From the NCBI GenBank assembly GCA_951230915.1, contig OX579641.1:24592254-24656253 (forward strand): a stretch of 64,000 nucleotides of DNA, read 5' to 3'. Below the pieces are notes generated by a model that saw only the letters and a list, made by a program, of their open reading frames with translations, was not told the origin of the DNA and ran no database searches. This document shows positions 45,599-58,090 of this stretch, piece after piece (the first letter of the stretch is position 1; the number at the start of each line of letters is the position of its first letter). The translations under genes and the position numbers were made by a program. Source of the stretch: Antitrichia curtipendula. Taxonomy: Eukaryota > Streptophyta > Bryopsida > Hypnales > Leucodontaceae.

Positions 45599-46798
45599 AT
45601 GAAAATAATTGAATTGCTATGCTTAAATGAGGTCTGAAGTTTTGGAAAACTTACAATTATTTTGTTTTAATATATTCCATATAGATAGCCATGCCTCCTA
45701 CTCCTCATTTATGTAAACCACAAAGCTTCTTTGCAACCTATAGATATTAAGTTTAGTAAAATTTACAATCAATTGTCAATGTCATCTTCATCATAGTAAT
45801 AATAGTAGAACCATCTATTGTATATAAAATATTTTTATTGATGCTAACAACAGTGCAACATTCTAACACATTTTTAATGCCCTTAACAACACCTGATTTA
45901 TATATGGAAATTTAAAATTGATGCATGGCACAAAATCAAACGTGGATGTTCAATCCAACTAGTAGAGGTGTTGTAATGTACTTATGGCAACACTTAGAGT
46001 GCATTATATTTCTTTTTTAGTGCCTACCATATTCAAAACGTATGTCAAAATTATATTGAAAATTGTGTTTAATAATGTTGTTTACAACATGGATTCATAT
46101 TAAGGTAAATTAGCATATGATAGGCACAATGATTGGTTTTCCCTACTGGCATTGTTGAAATCTTTTAAATTTATTTTCATATAAAAGACAAGTTGAGAAA
46201 TAGGAGGAACAACTGAATTTTTCATTTTTTTGACCAAATATGAGTTTGTTATGAATTTTAGAAGTGTGCTGCCCAATTGTCCCAAAAGAGTCTCTAAACA
46301 ATCCCAAAACCATTCAAAAAGTGTATCCATAATAGGTGAATGCAAGAATTGACTAGTAGTATTTTGCCAAGAGTTGGTTTAAAGGATTCAATCCATTTCC
46401 AACTATCATCCCATTCTCACAGCTTAGTTGTATTATAAGTGACAATTTACGTACACCATGGCCAACAAAAGTAACATAAATGTTTGGGAGGTGTACATTG
46501 AAAGCATAAAATGATTACAACATACACATTAAAAGTCAAAATGATCACCTATATTGATTTTGTAAACAATTTTTGGTTATAAACTAATTTGCCTACAGAT
46601 CAAGAATGGGACAAACAGAATCTTCACAAAAAAAATTCATAATAATTTCGTTTTTGAAGAAAAAAATTTCAAAAATTATGAAATCCTTCTATCTTGTATC
46701 TATTTTTCTATATAGGAAAAAGGAGTGTTTTCGCATTTTTATAAGCCAACAATTCACATGGTACCAAAGCAAGATGATTTCCACAATGACCAACTCAT
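45599..46798. other. Intergenic DNA right of the large element
   Basis: AT-rich spacer. Nothing recognised between the right end of the large element and the next TTAA element. Confidence 0.45.
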
Positions 46799-46802
46799 CC
46801 TT

Positions 46803-47743
46803 TAGCTCCTAAAGGACCAAACACCATTTTTTTGACAACATAGCAATTTTGGGCAGCTCACTACAAACATAACTTTTATTTTTTTCCTTTGAAATTTTCA
46901 CACAACATGTGCCCAAGGAGTAGCTTTAAGGTCCAACAATTTTTTTATAACTTTTGACTACATGGTTAAAAAATTATTGCATGATATGTCATTTTCATTG
47001 GTCGGCAGGCAGCCTAGGCAGCTGAAAAAACTTCTTTAAGAATCACTTTTTAAAAAATTAAAAATTGAAATTGGTTCTTTAGATTTGTATATATATGGGA
47101 AACTTTCAACCATTCCATTTTGATTGATGAGAGGAAAGTTATGAGGAGTTTTAGTTTGAAGGTAGTTATGGAATCTCTATTCTAAGATAAACTTTGAAGT
47201 CCTTTATTTAACTCAATTTTCAATGTTTTGAAAAAAAATAAAAAATTTGGGTGTAGATTTTTTATTATAACATTACAACCGTTGGGATTGGCATTTTTCA
47301 ATTCAATATTTAAATTCTTAACAATTTAGTGTTTTGAACATTATCTACCTCTTTCTACTTACTATTTTTTTCCTATATATTGTACAATTCCAAATAATCT
47401 GAAAATTTTCAAGCATATAGCCAACTTGCCTTGAAGAGTGAATCCAAAGAGTAACCACCATTTTGGACATTTTTTCATACAAATGTGACCTTGTGAAGTG
47501 CAGCTGCCCGGATTTTTGCAGGGACAAAAAAAGGATTTTTGTCACTTCAAACACTATTATCTTGCAATCCACAAGGTGGAAATTTCTGAAATTTTTTCCA
47601 AAACTTCTCAAACAAGTTTAATACAAGATCCTATGGTTACATTTTTTTTAAAAGAAAAAATTCTAAAATTTGGTACTTGTATTAGAAATAGTAGTTTTGG
47701 AGCGTTTTGGGTGAAAACATAGTCTTTGACCTTTAGGGGTTAA
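46803..47743 (-). mobile_element. Family A TTAA element, copy 2
   Basis: Left end CTCCTAAAGGACC after a decayed TTAA (TTTAG). Right end GACCTTTAGGGG followed by TTAA (47740-47743). The interior is the reverse complement of the copy at 3260-4200. About 937 bp, non-autonomous. Confidence 0.75.
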
Positions 47744-48010
47744 GGGTTAAGTGGTTGAAAATAGGTCGTCATCCCGATACCTTAGTATTTGTTGCACAAC
47801 TAACAACAATGATCATGTTGATCTAGGCCGGAGGTTCCAAAATTTTGAAAAAAAACACGGCTTTTGTACTGGAGCCCTTATCCTCATGTGGTAACCAAAT
47901 CATTTCCTCCAAGTTCCCTGACAAACCCAAAGTTAGGTTTAGGCATTTCAAAAAATCTCAAACCTCCATAGGGCCGCTTCAAATCAATTAAAAGGACCCC
48001 ACAATAACAT

Positions 48011-48691
48011 TTAACCCGCAAAGGACCAAAGTGAGTTTTTTGGCACCTAAGTTGGCACCATAGAGATTTAGGATAGCTCATTACAAATGCAATGTGTTTT
48101 TTTTTGTTTTTTTTTGTGTGTGTGTGTGAAGCTTTGAATCATTCCATTTTGATCAATGACATGAAAGTTATGAGGACAAAAATAGAATCATAGGATGGAG
48201 ATTGTTTATTACAACATTACAACCACTGAGATTGGCATTTTTCATTTCTATAACTAAATTTTGAAAATTTTAATATTTTGAATCATTCTTTACTTCTTTC
48301 TGTTTAACATCTTTTTCTTATATGTTGTACGATTCCAAATGATCTGAAATTTTTCAATCATGTAGCCAACTTGCCTTTAAGAATGAATCCACAAAGTAAC
48401 CACTATTTTAGACATTTTTTCATATGAATGTGACCTCATGAAGTACAACTGCCCGGATTTTTGCAAGGACAAAAAAATGATTTTTGTCAATTCAAATGCT
48501 AATATCTTGCAATCCACATGGTCGAAATTTCTGAGATTTTTTCTACATATCCTCAAACTAGCGTACTATAAGATCCTACAATTATATGTGTTCAAGAATG
48601 TTTTAAAATTAATAAATTTGGTACTTGTATTAGAAATGACAATTTTAGAACGTTTTTGGTGAAAACATGTTCTCTAATCTTTAGGGGTTAA
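48011..48691 (-). mobile_element. Family A TTAA element, copy 3, internally deleted
   Basis: TTAA at 48011-48014 and 48688-48691. Ends CCCGCAAAGGACC and CTTTAGGGG. At 673 bp it has lost about 260 bp relative to the full copies. Same orientation as copy 2. Confidence 0.78.
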
Positions 48692-48818
48692 ATTCACTCA
48701 AGGACTGTTTTTCCCCTATACTTGCTCACCTTGTGCTACGATGGTGGATGACTATCAATAGTAAAAAAATCCAGATAAAAGATATCAAATAATTAGGATT
48801 CAGGTGTTGTAATGCACC

Positions 48819-49757
48819 TTAACCTCTAAAGTTCCTTGAAATGTTATCACAAAAAATGCTCAAAAATTGCCATTTTTAGTACAAGTACCAAATTTTTGAA
48901 AAATTTCAATTTTGGACACATACAATTGTAGGATCTTGTAGTATACTAGATTGAGAAGATTTGAAAAAAATTCAGAAATTCCCACCATGTAGATTGCATA
49001 ATATTAGTGTTTGAAGTGTCAAAAATCATTTTTTGGTCCCTGCAAAAAATCGGCCAATTGCACTTCACAAGGTCACATTTGTATGAAAAAATGTCCGAAA
49101 TGGTGGTGCTTTTTTGGATTTATTTTTCAAGGAAAATTGGCTACATGTTTGAAAATTTTCAGATCATTTGGAGTTGTACAACATATAGGAAAAAAATAGT
49201 AAGTAGGAAGAGGTAGAGAATGATTCAAAACACTAAATTGTTAAGAAGTTAATTATAAAATTGAAAAATACCAATCCCAATAGCTGCAATGTTTTAATAA
49301 AAAATCTACATCCTATGTTTTTATTTTTTTCCAAAATATTAAAAATTGAGTAAAATAAAGGACTTCAAAGTTTATTTAAAAATAGAGAATCCTAAACTGG
49401 CCGCAAACTAAAACATTTCATAATTTTTAACTCAATCATCAAAATGAAATGATTCAAAGCTTTCTATGTGTATATAAATCTAAAAAATCAAATCTAAAAA
49501 ATTTCAAATTTCTATTTTTGAAAAAAGTGATTTTTTCATATCTACCCGAATTGCCAGAGTTCATAAACAAACCACATATTAGGCCATAACTTTTGAATCA
49601 TATTTCCAAATGTTTTGAAACTTAGTGCACATGAAAGATATTCCTCGTCGACACCTTCTATTAAAATTTGGGCCAAAAACATAAAAATCTCTAGTCATAC
49701 ATACCTGTCCAAATTTCTATGTTGCCAAAAAATGCAGCTTGGTCTTTTCGGGATTAA
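48819..49757 (+). mobile_element. Family A TTAA element, copy 4
   Basis: TTAA at 48819-48822 and 49754-49757. Ends CCTCTAAAGTTCC and GGTCTTTTCGGGA are decayed family ends. 931 bp, same orientation as the copy at 3260. Copies 2-4 lie within 3 kb of one another. Confidence 0.75.
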
Positions 49758-49869
49758 CCCTAATTATTGCTTACCTTGTATTCTAACCAAGTTTTGGAAA
49801 AGAAAACAAGTGTTGAAATTAGACCAATACATCTACCATCAGTTTTTTTAATGGCAATGTGATAGTCAT

Positions 49870-50410
49870 AATTCATTGACAATTGCTAGGAATAAAGGTT
49901 GAAGTAGTTGTTTTTATAGAAAAATCAATTGTCCATGGTGAATCCTCAAAGGGTATGGGATATTTTGAAGAGAGATTTTTTCATTGTCAAATGCAAAAAT
50001 TATGTTCAAAACTGAATTTCAGACCCCATTTAGGCATAGTAAAATAATTTTTTCAAAAATATTTGAACTAAAAAGAGTTGTATAATCAATCTAGTTTTCA
50101 TTTCCAAAAATTTGTTTGAGGTTTAGAGCCTCCAATAAAAAGTCATGGAAAAAATCTAAAAGAGGTTGGAAGGGAAATTTTCTTTGACACTTAAACACCC
50201 TCTCCGAATTTTGTCCATAACTTTTTATTGGAGTCTTTAAACCTCAAACGGATTTTGGGAGATGAAAACTAGATTGATTTTCCAATTTCGTTTAGCTCAA
50301 ATATTTTTGAAAACAATTATTCTACTATGCCTAAATGGGGTATGAAGTTCAACTTTGAATACAATTTCTGGTTTTCACTTAACTGTAAGCGGTTGTGCTT
50401 CTATTACTCC
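49870..50410. mobile_element. Foldback element copy 1
   Basis: A long imperfect hairpin with arms of roughly 190 bp, about 49990-50175 and 50195-50385. For example, TTTGAGGTTTAGAGCCTCCA pairs with TGGAGTCTTTAAACCTCAAA, and GACCCCATTTAGGCATAGTA with TACTATGCCTAAATGGGGTA. A second copy lies inverted at 57590-58090. No coding capacity and no target duplication fixed. Confidence 0.7.
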
Positions 50411-50859
50411 TAATTTCCATACCCCACATGGATTGTTTGACCTACACTATCTCACTTGTATAAATATCTTCCCTTCTCAATTTGAAGTATATTAATCTAG
50501 AAAGCTTCTATAGCTAGTTGGTAGTCATAAGCGTTTTTAATTATTTAACAATTATCTTCAAAGTCCACTTCATAATGATTAATTTGCAAATTAGTCACCT
50601 TGTGTGTTTATGTGGTTGAATATTAAGTAGACTTTTGCTACAGTTTCTTTAACATCCTATGCAAAATCTAACGTCCTTTGTGAAATTCACACAATTTGAC
50701 TACGCATTGGGGCTATATGCCTACTTTCAAGTAATAGATTGATTTGGGCACTTTGGAACGGCCCTCCTAAGGCCTGTGATTTTCTCTAATCGGTTAAGTT
50801 AAGTTAAGGTATGTTTGCACTTGATATTAAGGGTGATGTTTGCAATTTGAATCTAGTCC

Positions 50860-51180
50860 AAATGTAATTCTAACTTCATCTCTAAGATCCTTACTAATGG
50901 CCTGCTTACATGTGAGCCTGGTAGGCAAGTTTACAACTAAATCAAGCAAGAAGACAAAAGCGGCTCCACCGATTGTCTTATCGAGGTGGGCAAGCGGGAA
51001 AAGAAGAGTTGAAGTTTCACTAATATTGGTGGACAACCTCATTGGTAGAGACTAGTGAATCTAATGCGTATGAATTTATAATTGTATCCCTCCCATCCAT
51101 CCATTGGATCCACATGAAAGTGCAATGGCTATTTTTCCCTATAGCACTCGCTGTGAAACTTCCCTGATAACCGATACATG
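50860..51180. repeat. Dispersed repeat copy 2, without the TTAA insertion
   Basis: Reverse-complement match to the two flanks of the TTAA element at 1226-2202. The junction reads GTGCTATAGGGAAAAATAG against GTGCT-TTAA-GGAAAAATAG at the filled site, so this is a near-empty site for that insertion. Confidence 0.65.
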
Positions 51181-51227
51181 TAAGGAAACCCTAACAACAC
51201 TCTTTAACACCAAGTGCAAACATATCT

Positions 51228-51451
51228 TTAACCCTGGAAAGATACGGGGTGGGGGTTCCTATGAAAATCATCGTTTCTGAAACCGTGGAAATAATTGGTA
51301 TTAAAAAAACCAAAATAACTCATTTGAAGTCAAAATATCTCCACTTTCCAAAACTAATTCCAAGGATGAATAGTTGTATTTCTATCCTACATAGGAGAAT
51401 GCCTTGTCATTCATCGGACATTAAATGTCTGCGGCGTCCTTTCTGGGTTAA
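51228..51451. mobile_element. Family B TTAA MITE, copy 1
   Basis: TTAA at 51228-51231 and 51448-51451 flank a 216-bp element. Ends: CCCTGGAAAGATACGGGG, and read inward from the right CCCAGAAAGGACGCCGC. The start is strikingly similar to piggyBac-type ends. The interior matches the copy at 59301-59521 (GGATGAATAGTTG, CTATCCTACATAGGAGA, TGTCATTCAT). Confidence 0.78.
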
Positions 51452-51507
51452 CTTACTTAGTGGGATTGTGTGGAGACCACATCAACGCCTCAGTCCATAG
51501 ACTATAC

Positions 51508-51816
51508 TAAGGTAGGAGGCTATTAAAGCAACCCTTTAAGAGATGATTGCATTTTCGGGGAAGCTAAACTCCTTGAAGCAATTTTCAGTAAACTTTACTA
51601 GGAAGAAAAATGGAATTGCCATCTAATCCAAGTCGTTTCATATTTTTTGGACCTTCATGAAATTAGTTACAAATTTTTGAAGTTGAAACGCAGTGGTTTC
51701 TAGAAGCCACCCCCTCCTGAAATGTACAAAGTTGGTACATTGAAGAAAGTAAAATGTACCTCTGTGTTAGAGGTCGCTTTTAGAGACAGGTCGCTTTTTT
51801 ACAGACCCCTACCTTA
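51508..51816. mobile_element. Family C TA-flanked MITE, copy 1
   Basis: TA at 51508-51509 and 51815-51816 flank a 305-bp element (51510-51814). It starts AGGTAGGAGGCTATTAAAGC and ends AGACCCCTACCT. It is an inverted relative of 59011-59537 and contains the empty site (TTAA, 51523-51526) for the family B insertion found there. Confidence 0.75.
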
Positions 51817-52335
51817 ACAGTTAGCTTCCTGGTCCTACTGCCAGTGGTGGGCAAGTACAAGACTACTGTACTGGTGATGGCTCCGTCGCCTTTCCTTCTT
51901 GCTCATTGGCTGGACTGTATAGTATCAGAAATCGTAGGCCATTTTGGATTGCTGAGTGTGTTTAAGGGTTAAGAATAGACCCTACAAATGGCTGTGAAAT
52001 GGACATGAGTTGGTTCTGTAATTGACATGTATAGTCATTGAATGAATCCAGGAAAAAAGCATTATCAATTGCAAGAGCCAATCATTCACTTTGCTTTCCC
52101 CATCTTTCTTCATAATTGCAAGTGAACCGTTTACAGAAGACCTAGGATCATAAATAGGGATCTTTGATCCAACTCGTTTGAAAATTCATAAGTAATTCAT
52201 AAATGCTTGGAAAAATACAAAACCACTTAGATTAGATTCCTCATCTATTTCTTTTTGTCTGGAAAATGAGCTAAAATTATTCCCGTCCAATGAAATACAC
52301 AAAAAGGCAGACCAGCCCTTAGATGTGCCATTTTA

Positions 52336-52481
52336 GAGCCTCCTACCTTAACCCAAGTGGTTTCATATTTTTTGGAGCTTTGTGAAATTAGTTATGAAAT
52401 TTTGAAGTTGAAATGGTTTAGGGCTCTAAATCACCCACCCCCTCAAATTGTTCACTGTTTGTACATTGTTGAAGACTACAA
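52336..52481. mobile_element. Family C fragment
   Basis: GAGCCTCCTACCTTA followed by sequence parallel to 51628-51745 (GTTTCATATTTTTTGGA, TTTTGAAGTTGAAA, CCCCCTC). The fragment ends where the pogo-like element begins, so the pogo-like element may have inserted into it. Confidence 0.5.
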
Positions 52482-53366
52482 TACAATCAGACCTCGATAA
52501 GTGTTACCTCGATAAATGTTAAAACTCTATATGTGTTATGGAGATTTCCGCTCCCTTAAAATTAAGACTAGTAAGTGTTATGTGTTAAGTGTTACGCAAC
52601 GTCGCGCTCCCGACTTTGTTAATTTTACCTCAGTAAGTGATAAGTTTCCAAAAAAAGGCTTTTCGTAAGAGCCATCGCTTGGGGGGAGATAATTTTAAGG
52701 TAAAGTAATAGTTTCTAGTTGCAAAGTGACTCTAGATGTCCATTCTAGAAACAAACTAATAGGTAGATGTATTGGAACAACTAAGTTTGATATCCTCTAA
52801 GACTGAGACCCCTAACATGAATGTTCAAGAGTATTTAAATTATGAGCTCGAGTTTGATTTGAATAACCCTTATCAGCCCATTGATGAAGAAATTATTGAA
52901 ATGCTTCCATCTCAACAATAAAGTAGTGAACACGAAGATAGTGATCCTGATGGAGCTAATCCTTACGATATAGTAGAAGAGGTTGTAGGCTTTAAAGATG
53001 TAGATAGTGCTCTTCAAACTTTGAAAAAGTTTTTGGAGCAAAGACCTAATGACACCATGTTATCTTTTAGGAATATTGAAGCACTAGAAAAGGAAGTAGA
53101 ATCTTGGCGTGTAGCAGAAACTCGCCAAAGTACTATTGATTCATTCTTTCGACGGATTTAGATGAATAATGAATCAATATTTTGTAATTTCATCCATTTT
53201 TTCTATAAATGTTATGTATTTACCTTTTTAATTCTTCTAAGTGTTGTTTTTTATAAGTGTTACAAATCATCGGCATCACCCTCTATAAGTGTTATGTGTT
53301 ATTAGTGTCTAAGTGTTAACTAAAAGTATGCTCCCAACCCCTAACACTTATCGAGGTCTGACTGTA
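52482..53366 (+). mobile_element. Pogo/Tigger-type element, internally deleted
   Basis: TA (52482-52483 and 53365-53366) flanks an 881-bp element (52484-53364). Its ends share CAGACCTCGATAAGTGTTA; the outer bases are CAAT and CAGT. The CAGT-ACCTCGATAA type of end is characteristic of pogo/Tigger elements, including plant Lemi/Emigrant. Further AAGTGTTA motifs repeat just inside both ends. Most of the transposase gene is missing; only its 3' part remains. Confidence 0.85.
52763..53161 (+). pseudogene. C-terminal fragment of a pogo-type transposase with a PIP-box
   Basis: Open from 52763, with one in-frame TAA (52919-52921, compatible with CAA to TAA) and a final TAG at 53159-53161. The acidic segment DEEIIEML...HEDSDPDG, the helix DSALQTLKKFLEQRP and the end RQSTIDSFFRRI are as in pogo/Tigger C-termini. 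QSTIDSFF fits the PCNA-interacting box QxxIxxFF; PCNA binding by Drosophila Pogo transposase is known. The DNA-binding and DDE domains are absent, so the fragment cannot transpose. Confidence 0.7.
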
Positions 53367-55411
53367 TGTGTAGGATTCATTCACCATTTGGATTGACACG
53401 TGGTGATACGGGGGGTTGCAAGAAACATCGAGTACTATTGGTTCAGTTTCTTGATTTATGGAAATTGGTACTATAGTAGAACCACCCGTAGTTGACCACT
53501 TAAGCAATTCCACATATGTTCTGGACTTGGGGAGTTCATTTAGAGTATCCATTAAAAATCACCTGCAAACAAAACTTTGGACCTTCTATATACTTTTTGA
53601 ATTTTAAATAAATAAATAAATATGAACAGATTTTTCTACTTTGAAAGTTTATATTTTGAATTATTAATATTTTTATTTGTTAATAATAATTAGTTACAAA
53701 TTTTTGAAGTAAAAAGATACACTATAGAACTGAAAAATAACTTTCACACCCTTATATTATATAAGAAAAAATTGTCTAAAAAATGAACAAAAAATTCCTA
53801 AAAATAACTCTCTATTGAAAGCTCATTTTGAGTTGAATACTGATTCAATGGTCATCTAAATGTGTTCTCTATAATTATTTGAGTTGAAAAACATGCCATT
53901 TTAGTTCATTTTCAACCTCTTTTAGAAATCATTCAATATTTTATTTGAGTTGGAAATTTTGGTAATAGAAACCTATAGTCATTATTACACAATGCTCAAA
54001 ATGTTAGGTTGAAATTATAGTTTATTAGAAACCACTTGTTCGCATGTGATTTGTTGTAGTAGAACTAAGTGCACCCCTTGAGGTTCTAGAGCAGTAGAAG
54101 GCAATGGGAATTTAGAACCCTGTAGGAAGATAGAAATGATGGACATTGCCAAGTTTTCATGATTTTTTTCCCTAAACTGAATTTACTATGAATTTTAGAA
54201 GCCAGAAATTGGCCTCAACCTATACCCAAGATATAGAGTCTTCCAATTTCGACCATTCCATAACTACTTTCCCACTCACTACTTCCTACTTTCTTGCTCA
54301 CTACATCAAGACATGTGTCATGACTCATGACTTTATAGTGCCAACCTTGCAAAAGAGAAAAAATTACATTCCAAACTATGGTTGGAATCTGTACCAGCCT
54401 TGGTTGGAAATAGGTGCACCCTACAGGTTGGTTATTGACGGCTGGTTGGTAATGGGTGGTTCTACCATATGAATGCAACTATGACTACGTCTTGGTACCA
54501 TTTCTAGTTGAGTTTAGGAGGCTCAAACCATTCATTTTCTCTTTGATTTTCTATAGTTTATGGCATGTGTGCCTTCTCTAATAGATGCAAATGAATGAAA
54601 TTGACTTTTCAACCTCTCTTTTTTTCCAAAACATATTGGGTAGGTATTGTTGAGTACTTCAAACTACACTCTAGTACTATTTTAGCAAATTTTCATTAAA
54701 AAAATGTGCTCGAGTTGGCAAAAAATAATTTAATGAAAACTTTGACCAAATCATTAAAGTTGGCATGAATCAAGTGTTCATTCTTGAGGTTCACTTGTTC
54801 AAAACCCATATGACTGAGTTCATACATTACGAAGTGGAATAAAAAATAGATAAATTCCTCTTTAAAGAATCATTTTGATTCCTACATTTACGTATGTCAC
54901 CCTATAGTAGCCACAATTTTTTTATCTATTTTTTTATCTAACCCTTGGGAGGATTGAGGAAGTGTCATATTTTTCACAAGTAGAGAAATAGGAAATGAAA
55001 TCATGTTTTTGACACAATACAATATGAATTAGGTATGAAATTTTGAAGTGATAAGTCCAAAAGCCAACAAATGCTACTAGGCTCCCTTCAAATTGTTAGA
55101 AAGCAATTCTATAATGGTCATCTAGCTCACTTCAATTTTTTTTCTAGAAATGTCACATTACCAAGGTTCTAAAATGGTTGTATTCTTTAATAGTTTTATA
55201 TCCAATAAATATATAATTCTAATGTGGCCACCAAGAAATTTCAAAGCCATCACTTGCACACCCAAATAGTGCCACGACCACATTTCAAAGTAACCTATTG
55301 CTTCATTATTTTCTTCAAATAAGCCACATTGAACTTTGTACATGGCTATAAAGGAACCAATTTTAGAGTGGCAAAAATAGCCAAGTAGCCACAATAGGGG
55401 GCTTAATTACC
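53367..55411. other. AT-rich intergenic DNA, no gene recognised
   Basis: Only short spurious frames, with no element boundary placed. Confidence 0.45.
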
Positions 55412-55998
55412 TTAACTTCTAAGCGCTCCAACGTCCAATTTTTGGACGATAAATAGATTCGCATTCTTGTTTCTTTCTCATTGCTACTTGGATGAAAATC
55501 ATTCTAATTTGTGGAGATGCTTTATCAAGTTCTTGTCCTATCTATTGGTTGGATTTGGTATTATTAAAATACATATTTTTCTAAAATTAAAAATGTAGAA
55601 GTATATCAAGTAGTTGACCAAGCCCAAATTGCATTGACTCTAGTTTAAAAATGGATTTGCAAAAATGAGGTCATAGATGTAAAAAACACAAGAATTTCAA
55701 AAAATCATCATGGCAAGAGAACTTCCTTTCAAATCCATTCCAACTAGTTTTACTCCAAAAATAATAATATTTTGCTTGTAATCGAATTTTGAAGGAATTT
55801 TTAAATTTTCCTTTCAAACTTCATAAAAAAATGTATTGGCAATAGCATTGGTGAATCTAACCATATGGACGGAATATAAAATTCAAAATCTATACTTTTC
55901 ATTTGTATATCAATTCCAAAATATTCTTTCAAATAGTATTTTATAATGATTTTTTTCAAATTGTTAATTTTGGAGAAGACTTTGGACGTTTAGGGGTT
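55412..55998. mobile_element. Decayed TTAA-type element
   Basis: TTAA (55412-55415) then CTTCTAAGCGCTCCAACGTCC; the right side is GGACGTTTAGGGG then TTAG (decayed TTAA). Inverted ends are recognisable but diverged. About 579 bp, non-coding. Confidence 0.5.
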
Positions 55999-56495
55999 AG
56001 CCCTTTACATACTATAGGAATCAAAAGTGTCAGTCAATCTAAGAAAATAATTTTGAACAACATAAAATCTGTCAAGATTTAGAACTTTAAGCAAACTGGA
56101 CAAATGTTAGAAATTTATGCCCTCCATTAAATAGTACAGAAATGCTTCATTCTTATATTAAATATAATTTAATTTTTTTATTTCAGCAATAAAAAAATAA
56201 TTATTGCGATTTTCATCATCCAAGATATTGAATTATTAAAGTACAGACTCAACGTGTAGCTCCAAAAGCAACGACGCTAGTTTGTGAGCCTAAAAGCGCA
56301 AGCTTGAGAGCAGTGAGCGTACATTTTGTGAGCCCAAAGCATTGACAAAAAAACACCTGAAATTTAAGAAATCAACAGAGTAAATAGAGGAGAAATTCTA
56401 TAATTTTATTATTAAGCCCTATGACAGCTTGTCAACACCTACGTTGCACTTGGCTTGATCTGCTGGCGGTCGACAATTTTAATTCACCTAGAGTC
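55999..56495. other. No gene seen
   Basis: AT-rich spacer. Nothing recognised. Confidence 0.4.
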
Positions 56496-57200
56496 CTAAA
56501 AGGGGTCTCTTAGTACCGAGAGGGGTTTCTAGGGTCACAAAGTTGTGAAATTGTTTATTTATTTTTATTTATTTTTATTTTTAAAGTTCCAAACCCCAAA
56601 CCCCATAAGGAGTCTCTTGCTACCGAGAGGGGTTTCACGGGGTCAGAAGGTTGAATTTAAAAAAAAAAATTAAATTATTATTATTTTTTTAAAGTCCCAA
56701 ACTCAGATCCATGGGAGGGGTTTCTTGGGGTCACGAAGTTGCAAAAACAAATTGAAAAAAATTGGAAAAAGAAAAATCTTTTTTTTTGCAGAATTCCAAA
56801 CCCCAAACCTCAGAAGGGGTCTCTTGGTACTGAGAGGGTTTTCATGGGGTCACAAAGTTGTGAAAAATTTGAAAAAACTAAAAAAAACTAAAAAAATTAA
56901 AAAATTGAGAGTCTCAAACTCCAAACTCCAAAAGGTCTCTTGATAACAAGAGGGGTTTTTGAGGGTGATGAAGTTGCAAATTAAATAAAATTTTAAATTT
57001 TAAATAAAGATTTTTGAGAATCCCAAAGTCTAAAACCCTCAAGGGGCTTTTGGAGGGTGATGAAATTGCAACAAAAAGAAAAAAAAATGAAATTTTTCTT
57101 TTTCTTTTTCTTAAAGTCCCAACTTCCATACCTTCCAAGGGTCCTCTTTGTGTTGAGAGGGATCTTTGATTCTCTAAGGGTGATAGAGTTGCCATTAAGA
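56496..57200. repeat. Degenerate tandem repeat of about 110 bp with hairpins
   Basis: About seven diverged units of roughly 105-125 bp. Each has a CTCTTGGTACCGAGAG-type hairpin, then GGGGTTTC..GGGGTCACAAAGTTG, an A/T-rich linker and CCAAACCCCAAACC. The best hairpins are near 56507, 56614 and 56820. Confidence 0.7.
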
Positions 57201-57589
57201 ATTTAAAAAATAAAAAAATGGATAGGGTGTTTGGAGAACATTCGGAATGTCTCAACCCTATTTCAAGCCAACTGACATTTTTTTAAGTTCACTAGCTATA
57301 AAGATCCTCAAATCTCAAACCACGATCATAGGTCTACACCCTGAAAGTCAAAAAATTGAACCTAAAATTGAAGGCTCACAGGCTCTCAGGCTCACGCTCC
57401 AAAGCTCACAATATAGCACTTCCGGCTCCAAAAGCAACTTATGAAGATGTGTGTGAAGACATGAAAGACAAGCTCTTTATACAAATTGGATGATAGGAAA
57501 TAAAACAACCCATGTGGGATATGCAAGTAGTTAGGATTAGTAGGAGCTCAATTGCTCCTACTAATTAAGTCAAAAGCAAGAATTGTGTT

Positions 57590-58090
57590 GAAAGTAGAAT
57601 TTCAAACCTCATTTAAGCTGTGTGGAATAACTTTTTTCAATTTTTTTTTGAACTAAGTTAATGTAAAAAATCAAGATATCTTTCATCTCCAAAAATCTCT
57701 TTGATATCAGAAGCCTCCAATCAAAAGTTATGGACAAATTTTAGGGAGGAGTTGGAAGGGACATTTTCTTTGACATTTTCAAACATTCCCTTTGAATTTT
57801 ATCCATAACTTTTTTTAGAAAACTTACAATCACAAACAAATTTTTGGAAATAAAAGTTAGATTTATTTTTCTACTTTTTCTACTTCTTTTTCTACTTCTT
57901 TTAGTTCAAATTGTTTTGAAAAGTATTATTTACTATGCCAAAATGAAGTCTAGAATTCTACTTTGACCACAATTATTAATTTTTGCCAATGAACAGTTAA
58001 GCTCTCATCTTCAAATTATTCCATATCCTTTGAGGGTTCATGATAGACAATGGATCTCATTTTTAAAAGCAACCTCTGCATCCTTCATAC
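57590..58090. mobile_element. Foldback element copy 2
   Basis: Imperfect hairpin matching 49870-50410 in inverted orientation: GAAGCCTCCAATCAAAAGTTATGG against CCATAACTTTTTTTAGAAA, with a shared ATATCCTTTGAGGGTTCATG flank. Non-coding. Confidence 0.6.

Noticed and set aside
52484..53364. Pogo-like element as an autonomous transposon
   Set aside because: At 881 bp it lacks the DNA-binding and DDE domains; only the C-terminal tail remains.
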